Notes: a model not told the origin generated them from the letters alone. A DNA stretch of 38,740 bases from an uncultured Prevotella sp. (GCA_946623195.1 CAMOQW010000007.1:1-38740), one strand, 5' to 3'. Numbered from the stretch's first letter, positions 1-8,657 are shown. Made by a program: numbers and translations.

Positions 1-347
1 ACGACCTAAAGCTCTATCCCAATGCATACGAGTTTGAGTTCGGTCTGGCTGCTGTTAAGGCTACAACTACAAAGACTAAGGATGATGAAGGCAACGAGAT
101 TTCTACCACCACTTATAGTGATGAGGCTAAGTACTTCACCTTCCAGAAGTACTCTGGCACTGGTAACATCCTGATTTCTTCTATCGAGATCACTCCTGCC
201 GGTAAGTCTAAGCAGACCACGGGTATCACCACCGTCAAGGCTGCAGAGAAGGCCAACAGCGCCATCTACAATCTCGCCGGCCAGAAGGTTAACGAGAGCT
301 ACAAGGGCGTAGTTATCATGAACGGCAAGAAGATGATTCAGAAGTAA
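1..347 (+). CDS. C-terminal part of a secreted protein with a sorting-type tail (5' end outside window)
   Basis: An open frame runs in from the left edge (first full codon at base 3) to a TAA at 345-347, giving about 114 residues. The last 40 residues read as a short linker (TTGITTVKAAEKA) followed by a compact beta-rich module, 'IYNLAGQKV' then 'KGVVIMNGKKMIQK'. This is the pattern of C-terminal sorting/anchoring tails on secreted proteins of Prevotella and relatives, and the pectate lyase at 1456-3519 ends in a similar one. The upstream part, with Thr/Lys-rich stretches and alternating hydrophobics, looks like an extracellular beta domain, but I do not recognise its family. A strong terminator follows 25 bp after the stop, so this gene closes its transcription unit. 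Secretion is inferred from the tail, since the signal peptide is not in the window. Confidence 0.75.
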   Translation, partial: DLKLYPNAYEFEFGLAAVKATTTKTKDDEGNEISTTTYSDEAKYFTFQKYSGTGNILISSIEITPAGKSKQTTGITTVKAAEKANSAIYNLAGQKVNESYKGVVIMNGKKMIQK

Positions 348-372
348 TCATCCCCTAAGTGATATTTAATCT

Positions 373-412
373 ACGAGGGCAGACTATAACAGTCTGCCCT
401 CGTTGTTTTTTT
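373..412 (+). terminator. Rho-independent terminator
   Basis: There is a perfect 13-bp inverted repeat (373-385 with 391-403, core GAGGGCAGACT) with a 5-nt loop, followed by TGTTTTTTT. It ends the transcript of the partial gene upstream and separates it from the Rpn-family gene. Confidence 0.93.
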
Positions 413-422
413 GGGTAAATTA

Positions 423-454
423 TTTGGAGATAACATTTTAAGTTCGTAACTTTG
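423..454 (+). promoter_or_regulatory. Bacteroidetes-type promoter (TTTG-N20-TAACTTTG)
   Basis: TTTG at 423-426 and TAACTTTG at 447-454 are separated by 20 bp, matching the -33/-7 consensus of the Bacteroidetes primary sigma factor. The -7 box ends 2 bp before the ATG at 456, so the expected transcription start lies at or just after that ATG. This argues for a later start codon (492) or a leaderless message for the gene that follows. Confidence 0.8.
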
Positions 455-455
455 C

Positions 456-1430
456 ATGGCAATAGTAAAGTACAACGCATTTCAGACAAATATGATTACA
501 GTAGCCAACCCGATTTACGACATCGTCTTCAAATATCTGATGGAAGACGAACGCATAGCAAGGACACTGCTCTCAGCCTTGCTGAAGAAGAACGTGGTGA
601 AAATCAAGATGAAACCACACGAGTACACGAATATTGCCCGCGACGGTTTGTCAGTGTTTCGCATAGACTTCGGTGCCACCATCCAAGAGGATGACGGAAG
701 TCAACACCTTATCCTCATAGAGTTGCAAAAGACATGGGTAGAGACAGAGACCCTCCGATTCCGGCAATACTTAGGTGCTCAGTATGCCAACCCGGACAAC
801 ATGCTGCCGGACAACGACGGCAACTATGGAATACCCATGATGACCGTCTATCTGTTAGGGCATAAAGTGGGAGACATTGAAGAGCCGGTATTGTATGTAC
901 ACCGTCAATCTTTCGACTATAATGACAATCTGGTGACACAAGGATTGCCTAATCCATTTGTGGACAGTCTGACACACGACAGCATCATCGTACAGATACC
1001 CCGCCTGCACGGGCAGATTAACAACCGGTTAGACAAAGTCCTCAGTATCTTCGACCAGACACTGCAACTGCCAAATGACAAGCACATACTGGGCATAGAC
1101 GAAACCGTATACGCCAACGATGACGAGATGCAAAGAATCATCCAGCGGCTACTGGCGGCAGCTGCCGATGCCAAGATGCGCCATGACATGAATGTGGAGG
1201 ACGAGTATTTCTCAGTCATCGAAAAGCGTGACACGACCATCATGATCAAGGACAGGAAGATTGCCGAGCAGACGGCACAGATTAATGAGCAGACGGCACA
1301 GATTAATGAGCAGACGGCACAGATTAGGAAATCCGTACAAATGCTCTATAAGGCAGGGATGAGTGCCGAAGACATCGCAGTCAGCTTAGGAATGGACCTA
1401 AATACCGTCTTACGGATAACAGAAATGTAA
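456..1430 (+). CDS. Rpn/PD-(D/E)XK nuclease family (annotated as putative transposase)
   Basis: The protein of up to 324 residues resembles the PD-(D/E)XK 'nuclease family transposase'/Rpn recombination-promoting nuclease group common in Bacteroidetes. Visible marks are an N-terminal 'NPIYDIVFKYLMEDE' segment, then the nuclease core 'FRIDFGATI' ... 'LILIELQKTW' (acidic residue followed by ELQK), a basic-aromatic helix 'ETLRFRQYLGAQY', and a variable middle. The C-terminal part is a charged coiled-coil of EQTAQIN heptads (residues about 271-291) and a helix-turn-helix-like end 'AGMSAEDIAVSLGMDLNTV'. The promoter -7 box abuts the ATG at 456, so translation may really begin at the in-frame ATG at 492 (residue 13), just before the conserved block. 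Family members promote RecA-independent recombination, and some are linked to phage defence; its role here is unknown. The pectate lyase gene starts 25 bp downstream with no promoter seen between them. Confidence 0.8.
   Translation: MAIVKYNAFQTNMITVANPIYDIVFKYLMEDERIARTLLSALLKKNVVKIKMKPHEYTNIARDGLSVFRIDFGATIQEDDGSQHLILIELQKTWVETETLRFRQYLGAQYANPDNMLPDNDGNYGIPMMTVYLLGHKVGDIEEPVLYVHRQSFDYNDNLVTQGLPNPFVDSLTHDSIIVQIPRLHGQINNRLDKVLSIFDQTLQLPNDKHILGIDETVYANDDEMQRIIQRLLAAAADAKMRHDMNVEDEYFSVIEKRDTTIMIKDRKIAEQTAQINEQTAQINEQTAQIRKSVQMLYKAGMSAEDIAVSLGMDLNTVLRITEM
1266..1326 (+). repeat. 21-bp in-frame tandem repeat, about 3 copies
   Basis: Units at 1266-1286, 1287-1307 and 1308-1326 (GAGCAGACGGCACAGATTA, the last two bases of the third unit diverging) are identical over 19 bp or more and encode the heptad E-Q-T-A-Q-I-N. 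Being a multiple of three, copy-number change would lengthen or shorten the coiled-coil linker of the nuclease without shifting frame. Confidence 0.95.
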
Positions 1431-1455
1431 ATTGTAACAACCCAAAAACATACAT

Positions 1456-3519
1456 ATGAAACAACTGAAAAGACTCTTGTCGTGCGTGGCTCTTCTGCTG
1501 ATCAGCAGTGCGGCTGTGGTGGCGCAGACGGAAAAGCAGCCGGCCTTTCCGGGTGCCGAAGGATTTGGACGCTACGTGACTGGTGGTCGCGGCGGCAATG
1601 TATATCACGTTACAAACCTGAACGACTCAGGGGCAGGATCGCTGCGCTGGGCGTTGGGGCAGAGTGGCATCAAAACCATCGTATTCGATGTGTCAGGAAC
1701 CATTCACCTGAATTCTGCACTGAACATTGGCAGCAATACCACCATTGCCGGACAGACAGCCCCTGGAGATGGTATCTGCGTTGCCGACTATCCCTGTGCC
1801 ATCAAGGGCAACAACGTCATCGTACGATACATGCGTTTCCGCTTAGGAAACAAGAATGTCACCAAGGATGGTGCTGACGGATGGGACGGTTTCGGCGGCT
1901 TCGACCAGCAGGATTGGATGATAGACCATTGCTCTGTATCATGGTCGATTGACGAATGCCTGTCGGTTCTCGGCAACAAGAATACCACCGTCCAATGGTG
2001 TCTGGTAGCCCAGAGCCTGGTGAACTCCGGCCACAGCAAGGGTGCCCACGGCTATGGCGGCAACTGGGGCGGTAGCGGTGCATCATTCCACCACAACCTG
2101 ATAGCCCACCACACTTCACGCACTCCGCGACTGGGACCGCGACCTACCACCCAGCTGGATGAGCGAATGGACTATCGCAACAATGTCATCTACAACTTCG
2201 GCAGCAACGGCTGTTACGGTGGCGAAGGCATGAAAGTGAACATCGTGAACAACTACTACAAGCCAGGTCCCGGATCACCCACCGACACCAAGGGCAAGCG
2301 CATTGCCGGCATCGGCATCCGTACCAACAGCTACATAGCCACCTACCCTGCTTATGCACCCGCTTTGCACCTTTGGGGAAAGTATTATGTGACCGGTAAT
2401 GTCAACTCGAAATACAGCGATGTGACAAACAACAACTGGACTTACGGCATATACAACCAGATAGATGCCAGCGGATGCGACGGCACCTATACGGCTGCCA
2501 CCAGGGACAGCATCAAGATTGACGAACCCATCGACTTCATCCTGACGACCACCCATACCGCCCAGAAAGCCTATGAAAAGGTGCTCGACTTTGCCGGTGC
2601 ATCCCTGCATCGCGACTCTTTCGACGACATGATGGTCAGCGACACTCGCAACAACACCGCCAGCCATACCGGCAGCGGTCTGAACAAGGGTTTCATCAAT
2701 TCACAGGACGACAACAAGCCTTCCAATGCCGACAGCGACTGGAGTGCATGGCCCGTACTGGAGAGCAAGGCAGCCCCTGTGGATACGGATGGCGACGGTA
2801 TGCCTGACGAGTGGGAAGATGCCCACGGCCTGAACAAGAACGATAAGAACGACGGCATCTTGACAGGTGAGGGCGGTTACACCAATTTGGAAATCTACAT
2901 GAACTCGCTGGTAGCAGACATCACCGAACAGCAGTATGCCGAAGGTGAACAGCAGGGGAAGGTCGTCAACAACGGCGACGAACCCGTGGCCACCACTTTC
3001 GACATCAGCCAGCAGACCTCCAATGGCGACTGGACCTTCGTAGGCGGTTTCAAGATGGACCAGACGGGAGCTCCCGCTACCGGCAACGACGGAACCATCA
3101 AGTATTCGCGCAACAAGAAGTACACCCTCACCCTGCCCGACGGTATGAGCATAGAGAAAGTGACCATCTACGGATATTGCAATGGCGATGGTGCCACGGG
3201 CTATTTAGGCGAATTGGCCGGCACCAACTATGCCTCAACCGACTATGTCTACCCACCCCGCGATGCTGCCGAAAACAGGGCTACCCATACCATCACCCTG
3301 CCACAGCCCGTCAGCGGGAAACTGTCTTTCACCCCAAAGGGAGACGCACAGTCGTGCTATAAGATTACCCTGTATGCGGCCACTACCACAGGAATCGCCG
3401 ACGTCATCTCCCGCAGCAACAATGCCGGTGCCAAGACTTACACCCTCCAGGGCACTCGGGTACCACAGCCCACCAAGGGCATCTACATCCAGAACGGCAA
3501 GAAAGTAATCATCAAATGA
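1456..3519 (+). CDS. Secreted pectate lyase, polysaccharide lyase family 1
   Basis: A 687-residue secreted enzyme that should cleave polygalacturonate by beta-elimination. Residues 1-23 form a signal peptide ending in VVAQ. The right-handed beta-helix follows from about 30 ('AFPGAEGFGRYVTGGRGG', the usual start of Bacteroidetes PL1 enzymes) to about 400. The PL1 motif W-M-I-D-H is at 154-158, with likely calcium-ligand acids in 'DHCSVSWSIDECLS', and the catalytic-arginine region 'SRTPRLGPR' includes R222 and R225. A calcium-binding thrombospondin-3-like segment (DTDGDGMPDEWED) sits near residue 440, then a beta-sandwich-like domain, then a sorting-type tail ending 'GIYIQNGKKVIIK'. The next gene (GH3) starts 1 bp after the stop, so the two are surely co-transcribed. 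The family is clear; whether the substrate is pectate or methylated pectin cannot be told. Confidence 0.9.
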   Translation: MKQLKRLLSCVALLLISSAAVVAQTEKQPAFPGAEGFGRYVTGGRGGNVYHVTNLNDSGAGSLRWALGQSGIKTIVFDVSGTIHLNSALNIGSNTTIAGQTAPGDGICVADYPCAIKGNNVIVRYMRFRLGNKNVTKDGADGWDGFGGFDQQDWMIDHCSVSWSIDECLSVLGNKNTTVQWCLVAQSLVNSGHSKGAHGYGGNWGGSGASFHHNLIAHHTSRTPRLGPRPTTQLDERMDYRNNVIYNFGSNGCYGGEGMKVNIVNNYYKPGPGSPTDTKGKRIAGIGIRTNSYIATYPAYAPALHLWGKYYVTGNVNSKYSDVTNNNWTYGIYNQIDASGCDGTYTAATRDSIKIDEPIDFILTTTHTAQKAYEKVLDFAGASLHRDSFDDMMVSDTRNNTASHTGSGLNKGFINSQDDNKPSNADSDWSAWPVLESKAAPVDTDGDGMPDEWEDAHGLNKNDKNDGILTGEGGYTNLEIYMNSLVADITEQQYAEGEQQGKVVNNGDEPVATTFDISQQTSNGDWTFVGGFKMDQTGAPATGNDGTIKYSRNKKYTLTLPDGMSIEKVTIYGYCNGDGATGYLGELAGTNYASTDYVYPPRDAAENRATHTITLPQPVSGKLSFTPKGDAQSCYKITLYAATTTGIADVISRSNNAGAKTYTLQGTRVPQPTKGIYIQNGKKVIIK

Positions 3520-3520
3520 T

Positions 3521-6109
3521 ATGAAGAAAATCCTAACTACTTTACTAATCTCGATAGGAGCATCTGCGTCACTGATGGCGCAGATGCTTCCCTATCAAAA
3601 TCCGAACCTGACGGCAGAACAGCGTGCTGACGACCTGCTGAGCAGACTGACCATCGAAGAGAAAACCAAGTTGATGATGGACGTATCGCCAGCCATTCCC
3701 CGGCTGGGCATTCCTGCCTTCCAGTGGTGGAACGAGGCTCTGCACGGCATCGGGCGTAACGGCTTCGTCACCGTGTTCCCCATCACCACCCAGATGGCTG
3801 CCTCCTGGGACGACGCCCTACTCTACCAAGTGTTTACAGCCGTCAGCGACGAGGCCCGTGCCAAGAATCAGGAGGCCAAGAAATCGGGTAACGTACAGCG
3901 CTATCAGGGGCTGTCGTTCTGGACCCCAAACATCAACATCTTCCGTGACCCCCGCTGGGGACGCGGCCAGGAGACTTACGGCGAAGACCCCTATCTGACC
4001 AGCCGCATGGGACTGGCCGTCGTCAACGGACTGCAGGGCCAGGCCATGAACGGTCAGCGACTGGGCACCAGCAAATATGCCAAGTTGCTGGCCTGTGCCA
4101 AGCACTTTGCCGTGCATAGCGGTCCTGAGTGGAACCGCCACGTCTTCGACATCCAGCAGTTGCCCGAGCGCGACCTGTGGGAAACCTACCTGCCAGCCTT
4201 CAAGACTTTGGTCAAAGAGGGCAACGTGGCCGAGGTGATGTGCGCCTATCAGCGCATTGACGGCGACCCCTGTTGTGGCAATGCCCGCTATGAGCAGCAC
4301 ATCCTGCGCGAAGAATGGGGCTTCCAGGGCCTCATCACCAGCGACTGTGGTGCCATCCGCGATTTCCTGCCCCAGTGGCATGCCGTATCGAAGGACAACG
4401 AGGCTGCAGCCTCCAAGGCCGTTCTCAGCGGTACCGACGTAGAGTGTGGCTCCGTCTACAAGAGTCTTCCCGCTGCCGTCAAGCGTGGCGATATTTCTGA
4501 AAAGCAGATGGATGTCAGTCTAAAGCGACTGCTCATAGCCCGCTTCGAGTTGGGCGACTTCGACAAGGACGAACTGGTGGAATGGACCCGGATTCCCAGC
4601 AGCGTCATCGCCTCCAAGGAACATAAGCAGCTGGCCCTGCAGATGGCCCGAGAAGGTATCGTGCTGTTGAAGAACGACGGTGTACTGCCCCTTGACAAAT
4701 CTGTAAACAACCAAGTAGTCGTCATGGGTCCCAACGCCAACGACAGCATCATGCAATGGGGCAACTACAGCGGCTTTGCCACCAAGACCATTACCGTTTT
4801 GGAAGGTCTGCGCCAGCAGTTGGGCAACATACCCTACATCCAGGGCTGCGGCCTGACGCGCAACGAGGTCTACGAGAGCCGTTTCGACAAGATGCTGGCT
4901 CCGTCGGGTGCCAAAGGTATGCAGGCATACTATTGGAACAATACCGACATGAAGGGCAATCCCGTGGCCAGCGTAGAACTGAAGACAGCCATCAACCTCA
5001 GCAATGGCGGCAACACCGTGTTTGCCCCGGGTGTCAACCTCGAGCATTTCTCAGCCCGCTATTTCGGTGCCTTCATCCCTACCGAGGACGAGACGCTGAC
5101 ACTCCGTGTCGGTGCTGACGACAAGGTACGCGTCATCGTCAATGGCGACACTCTGGTCAACATCTGGAAAGTGCGCCAGCGCATTCAGGAGGCTGCTCCC
5201 ACACTGAATGTGAAGCGGGGCGAGAGTTACCGCATCCAGATAGACTATGTGCAGGAGGGCGGCATGGCTGCCATGCAGTTTGATGTCTGCAAGAAGACCA
5301 CCCCCACCCACCAGCAGCTGCTGGCCCAGATAGGCAGTGCCGAGACGGTCGTCTTCGTGGGTGGCATTTCTCCGCGTGTAGAAGGCGAGGAGATGAAAGT
5401 CAGCGACCCGGGTTTTAAGGGTGGCGACCGTACTGACATCGAGCTGCCGACCGTACAGCGCCAGCTGCTGAAGGGCCTCCACGATGCCGGCAAGAAAGTT
5501 GTCTTTATCAACTGCTCAGGCGGTGCTATGGCTATGGTGCCCGAACTGGAGAGTTGCAATGCCATCATTCAGGGCTGGTATGGCGGTGAACGTGGCGGCC
5601 AGGCTCTGGCCGAAGTGCTGACCGGTCTGGTGAACCCCAGCGGCAAGTTGCCCATGACCTTTTATCGCAGCGTCAACGACCTGCCCGACTTCCTGGACTA
5701 CACGATGAAGAACCGCACGTACCGCTATTTCCGGGGCGACGTGCTGTTTCCCTTTGGCTACGGACTTTCCTACACCACGTTCGACATCAGCAAGCCCACC
5801 TATAAGAATAATAAGGTACGCGTGACGGTGAAGAATACGGGTAACATGGACGGCACTGAGGTAGTACAGGTGTATATGCGCAACATCGCCGACACCGAAG
5901 GCCCGCTGAAGACGCTTCGTGCCTACCAGCGCGTCACACTGAAGGCCGGCGAGAGCAAGACTATCGACATTGATTTCCCCCGCCATCGTTTCGAAGGTTG
6001 GGATGCCCAGAGCAACACCATGCGCGTGGTGCCCGGCAAGTACGAACTCATGGTGGGTTCGTCGAGTGCTGACCAAGATTTGAAGAAGGTGGTGGTTACA
6101 GTGAAGTAA
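3521..6109 (+). CDS. Secreted GH3 glycosidase with PA14 insert (beta-xylosidase/beta-glucosidase type)
   Basis: An 862-residue family 3 glycoside hydrolase with a signal peptide (1-20, ending SLMAQ). The N-terminal TIM barrel carries 'FWTPNINIFRDPRWGRGQE' and the nucleophile motif L-I-T-S-D-C-G-A with Asp275. The C-terminal alpha/beta domain is interrupted at about 465-595 by a PA14 module ('ARYFGAFIPTEDETLTLRV' to 'YRIQIDYVQEGG'). It then resumes ('TVVFVGGISPRVEGEEM') and is followed by a fibronectin-III-like domain from about 742 ('FPFGYGLSYTTF'). This GH3-PA14 layout is that of the Prevotella and Bacteroides beta-xylosidases and beta-glucosidases that trim hemicellulose oligosaccharides; which sugar is cut is not decided by sequence alone. 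It is coupled to the pectate lyase (1-bp gap). Its last 14 bp overlap the end of the convergent antiporter gene, and no terminator was found. Confidence 0.9.
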   Translation: MKKILTTLLISIGASASLMAQMLPYQNPNLTAEQRADDLLSRLTIEEKTKLMMDVSPAIPRLGIPAFQWWNEALHGIGRNGFVTVFPITTQMAASWDDALLYQVFTAVSDEARAKNQEAKKSGNVQRYQGLSFWTPNINIFRDPRWGRGQETYGEDPYLTSRMGLAVVNGLQGQAMNGQRLGTSKYAKLLACAKHFAVHSGPEWNRHVFDIQQLPERDLWETYLPAFKTLVKEGNVAEVMCAYQRIDGDPCCGNARYEQHILREEWGFQGLITSDCGAIRDFLPQWHAVSKDNEAAASKAVLSGTDVECGSVYKSLPAAVKRGDISEKQMDVSLKRLLIARFELGDFDKDELVEWTRIPSSVIASKEHKQLALQMAREGIVLLKNDGVLPLDKSVNNQVVVMGPNANDSIMQWGNYSGFATKTITVLEGLRQQLGNIPYIQGCGLTRNEVYESRFDKMLAPSGAKGMQAYYWNNTDMKGNPVASVELKTAINLSNGGNTVFAPGVNLEHFSARYFGAFIPTEDETLTLRVGADDKVRVIVNGDTLVNIWKVRQRIQEAAPTLNVKRGESYRIQIDYVQEGGMAAMQFDVCKKTTPTHQQLLAQIGSAETVVFVGGISPRVEGEEMKVSDPGFKGGDRTDIELPTVQRQLLKGLHDAGKKVVFINCSGGAMAMVPELESCNAIIQGWYGGERGGQALAEVLTGLVNPSGKLPMTFYRSVNDLPDFLDYTMKNRTYRYFRGDVLFPFGYGLSYTTFDISKPTYKNNKVRVTVKNTGNMDGTEVVQVYMRNIADTEGPLKTLRAYQRVTLKAGESKTIDIDFPRHRFEGWDAQSNTMRVVPGKYELMVGSSSADQDLKKVVVTVK

Positions 6110-7019
6110 GTAACCACCACAGATAAACCATATAGCCCACCACGAGTACGGCACCTTCCCACCGCTCCACCATATAGCGTGTCCGTGAGAACAGCCACAC
6201 CAGGGCTACCGAGACGAGCATCACTGCCATATCAATGGTGGTGATGCCTTCTATTTCCAGAGGACTGATGGTTGCGGTCAGTCCTAGAATCAACAGGATG
6301 TTAAAGACGTTCGAGCCTATCACGTTGCCGATGGCAATGGCCGACTGTCCCTTGCGTGCAGCCACCACACTGGTAGCCAGCTCCGGCAGACTGGTGCCGC
6401 CTGCCACGATGGTCAGTCCTACCACGCCCTCGCTGATACCCAACGCATAGGCCACTGCTGAGGCAGAGCCAACAAACATGTTACTGCCCACCACCAGACC
6501 GGCCAATCCGCCCAACAGACAGACTATATTTTTCCATACGGGCGAAGTCTCCTTCACGGCCTCGCTACTTCCCGTCTTGGCCTGCCTCAGCGTATAGGCC
6601 ATAAATGCCGCAAAGCCCAGCAGCAGAATCAGTCCGCCCCACCGGCTCAGATATCCGCTGTAAGTCAGCACGATGAGCAACACCGATGCCGCTATGGAGA
6701 AAGGAATATCCTTTTTCACCGTCGAGTGGCTGATAGTCATAGGAGCCACCATCGCTGCGGAACCCACAATAAGCATGGCATTCATTGTGTTCGACCCCAC
6801 CACGTTACCTACTGCCATGTCGGGCGTATCGTTCAAAGCCGACACCAGACTGACGAACAGTTCGGGTGCCGACGTGCCGGCCGCCACGATGGTCAGTCCG
6901 ATAATAATCTCCGGCACATTCATCCTGCGAGCCAGTGCCGAGGCTCCCTCCGTCAATTTGTCGGCACCCAGCAACACCAGTGCCACGCCGACAACAATCA
7001 ATAAGACATCAATCCACAT
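6096..7019 (-). CDS. Calcium/sodium antiporter (CaCA family, YrbG-like)
   Basis: A 307-residue inner-membrane cation exchanger with about ten hydrophobic segments. It has the duplicated alpha-repeat signatures of the CaCA superfamily: 'GTSAPELFVS' with 'GNVVGSNTMNAMLIVG' in the first half, and 'GGTSLPELATS' with 'GNVIGSNVFNILLILG' in the second. The conserved glutamates in these repeats are the ion ligands. I start it at the ATG at 7019 ([11 protein letters not shown]). The frame stays open further upstream, but that extension is hydrophilic and lies inside the S4-protein gene. It overlaps the upstream gene by 11 bp, suggesting translational coupling, and its last 14 bp overlap the convergent GH3 gene. 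It would export calcium in exchange for sodium or protons; the ion preference is inferred from the family. Confidence 0.92.
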   Translation of the reverse strand: MWIDVLLIVVGVALVLLGADKLTEGASALARRMNVPEIIIGLTIVAAGTSAPELFVSLVSALNDTPDMAVGNVVGSNTMNAMLIVGSAAMVAPMTISHSTVKKDIPFSIAASVLLIVLTYSGYLSRWGGLILLLGFAAFMAYTLRQAKTGSSEAVKETSPVWKNIVCLLGGLAGLVVGSNMFVGSASAVAYALGISEGVVGLTIVAGGTSLPELATSVVAARKGQSAIAIGNVIGSNVFNILLILGLTATISPLEIEGITTIDMAVMLVSVALVWLFSRTRYMVERWEGAVLVVGYMVYLWWLLTSL

Positions 7020-7452
7020 CGTCTTCGTCGTCGTCAAAATCGAAATCATAATCACCATAGCCTTCGAGCGACGGTCCAACAAACTCGTCCAGTGCCCGAC
7101 GGTCTTTCTTCGTGGGACGACCCGTGCCGCGCTGCCGGTTGACGAAGCCACTGATACGGTTCATCTCCAACAGTTCATACTGGTCGGCAGTCGTCACATT
7201 CTCATAGATTTCGGGCAGCAGCTTCGCCCCCACCCTTTGCTCGATGGTTTTCAGTATCTTAAACGAATACGTCACCGGCGGTTTACGCACGCTGACCACC
7301 TCGCCAACCTTCACCATGCGCGAAGGTTTCACGTTCACACCCTGAATGGTGACGCGTCCGTTCTTGATGGCATCAGCAGCTATCGAGCGCGTCTTGAAGA
7401 TGCGTGCCGCCCATAGCCACTTGTCTATTCTTGCTTCGTTTGCTGCTGCCAT
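7009..7452 (-). CDS. S4-domain RNA-binding protein (HslR/Hsp15-like)
   Basis: A 147-residue basic protein with one S4 RNA-binding fold at the N terminus ('[22 protein letters not shown]', then '[22 protein letters not shown]'), followed by a basic segment ('[19 protein letters not shown]') and a strikingly acidic tail of Asp/Tyr/Phe ('[14 protein letters not shown]'). Hsp15 binds stalled 50S subunits that carry peptidyl-tRNA and helps recycle them in E. coli. Its position directly after pth (28-bp overlap), whose product frees peptidyl-tRNA, fits such a ribosome-rescue role. The acidic tail is not part of the core S4 fold. The exact function is inferred from family and neighbours. Confidence 0.88.
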   Translation of the reverse strand: MAAANEARIDKWLWAARIFKTRSIAADAIKNGRVTIQGVNVKPSRMVKVGEVVSVRKPPVTYSFKILKTIEQRVGAKLLPEIYENVTTADQYELLEMNRISGFVNRQRGTGRPTKKDRRALDEFVGPSLEGYGDYDFDFDDDEDDVD

Positions 7453-8027
7453 AGCGGTTTCTTTCCTAATTTATTATACTGATTCATCGTCACATCAATG
7501 CCTGCCAGAACGAAACTTTTGATGATGTCGACAGCCAGGTCGATACTGGGTTGCAGATGTTCCAGCTCCTCCGCCGGGAAGCGGCCCAGCACGTGGTCAA
7601 TCTGCATCCCTATGGGATAGTCGTTGCCAATACCCATGCGCAAACGGGCATACTGCTGCCCTATCAGCTGCTGAATATGACCCAGTCCGTTGTGGCCGCC
7701 ATTCGATCCGTTTGCCTTCAGCCGGAAGGCACCCACGGGCAGCGCCACATCGTCGCTGACCACTAGAAGCCGACTCTGGTCGATGTTCTCCTTGTTCAAC
7801 CAGTAGCGCACGGCATTGCCACTCAGGTTCATAAACGTGGTGGGCTTCAGCAGCAGCACCTTGCGGCCCTTCAGCGACGTCTCAGCCACGAAGCCATAGC
7901 GCTTATCCTCAAAAACGGTGTTGGACGCCTTTGCAAAAGCGTCCAACACCATAAATCCCGTATTGTGGCGGGTTCCGGCGTATTCATCGCCCGGATTGCC
8001 CAGTCCAACAATTAAGTACTTGTCCAA
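7425..8027 (-). CDS. pth: Peptidyl-tRNA hydrolase
   Basis: A 200-residue enzyme that hydrolyses the ester bond of peptidyl-tRNA dropped from ribosomes. The family hallmarks are all present: '[12 protein letters not shown]' with Asn11, 'TRHNTGF' with the catalytic His21, 'PTTFMNLSG' with Met66-Asn67, the acidic 'SDDVALPVG' (Asp92/93), and 'GSNGGHNGL' with Asn113. The length is usual for bacterial Pth. It lies 30 bp after rplY, a very common bacterial pairing, and its 3' end overlaps the S4-protein gene by 28 bp, so the three are one operon read leftwards from the promoter near 8731. Confidence 0.97.
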   Translation of the reverse strand: MDKYLIVGLGNPGDEYAGTRHNTGFMVLDAFAKASNTVFEDKRYGFVAETSLKGRKVLLLKPTTFMNLSGNAVRYWLNKENIDQSRLLVVSDDVALPVGAFRLKANGSNGGHNGLGHIQQLIGQQYARLRMGIGNDYPIGMQIDHVLGRFPAEELEHLQPSIDLAVDIIKSFVLAGIDVTMNQYNKLGKKPLWQQQTKQE

Positions 8028-8057
8028 GGTTTAACTATTTTACCTTATTTCTACCTT

Positions 8058-8657
8058 TTACTCAGCAGCAGCTTCAGTAGCAGCCGAACGAGAAGCACGG
8101 GTAGCCTTGACAGAGCATACAATAACCTCCTTCGGAGTAGCAATCTGCAGACCCTCGAAACTCAGCTGACCAACCTTTATGGCCTTGCCCAGCTGCAGTT
8201 CGGTGACGTCGATGTCCAGCTTCTCGGGAATGTTCTTATAAGGTGCCGTAACGTCAATCTTACGGATAGAGAGGTTCAAGCGACCACCATCGCGAACACC
8301 CTGAGCGTGACCTGTGATGTTGACGGGAATACCAACGGTGATTGCCTTGGTCTCGTTAATCTCGAAAAAGTCAGCGTGCAGCAACACGTCGGTTGTGGGA
8401 TGGAACTGCAGCTCCTTGATGATGGCCTTGTGCTCCTGACCGTCGATATTGATGTTCACGACGTACACGTGCGGGGTGTACACCACCTTGCGCAGCTCGG
8501 CCAGTGAAGCAGAGAATGCCAATGCCTCGGGCAGACCGTTCTCGCCCTTCTTCTCACCATACAGATTGCAGGGTACCAAACCCTCCTTGCGAAGCAACTT
8601 CGAGGCCTTCTTGCCTGTGTCGGTGCGCTTCTGACCGCTTACACTAATTTCTTTCAT
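8058..8657 (-). CDS. rplY: 50S ribosomal protein L25 (general stress protein Ctc form)
   Basis: A 199-residue L25 of the long CTC type. The N-terminal 5S-rRNA-binding domain ('SVSGQKRTDTGKKASKLLRK', 'GLVPCNLYG') is followed by the beta-rich TL5/CTC C-terminal domain ('VGIPVNITGHAQGVRDGG', 'IPEKLDIDVTELQLGKAIKV'). The C terminus is alanine-rich. It binds 5S rRNA in the central protuberance of the large subunit. It heads the operon rplY-pth-S4 protein-antiporter, with a clear TACCTTTG promoter box about 75 bp upstream. Confidence 0.97.
   Translation of the reverse strand: MKEISVSGQKRTDTGKKASKLLRKEGLVPCNLYGEKKGENGLPEALAFSASLAELRKVVYTPHVYVVNINIDGQEHKAIIKELQFHPTTDVLLHADFFEINETKAITVGIPVNITGHAQGVRDGGRLNLSIRKIDVTAPYKNIPEKLDIDVTELQLGKAIKVGQLSFEGLQIATPKEVIVCSVKATRASRSAATEAAAE

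Noticed and set aside
456..1430. Insertion sequence with terminal inverted repeats around the Rpn-type gene
   Set aside because: The only strong inverted repeat nearby (373-403) is a terminator of the previous gene; no matching right end or duplication was found.
1456..6109. Complete polysaccharide utilisation locus
   Set aside because: No SusC/SusD pair or hybrid two-component regulator is present; only enzymes are seen.
6673..7416. 247-residue plus-strand frame across the antiporter and S4 genes
   Set aside because: It spans two real genes on the opposite strand and has no family resemblance.
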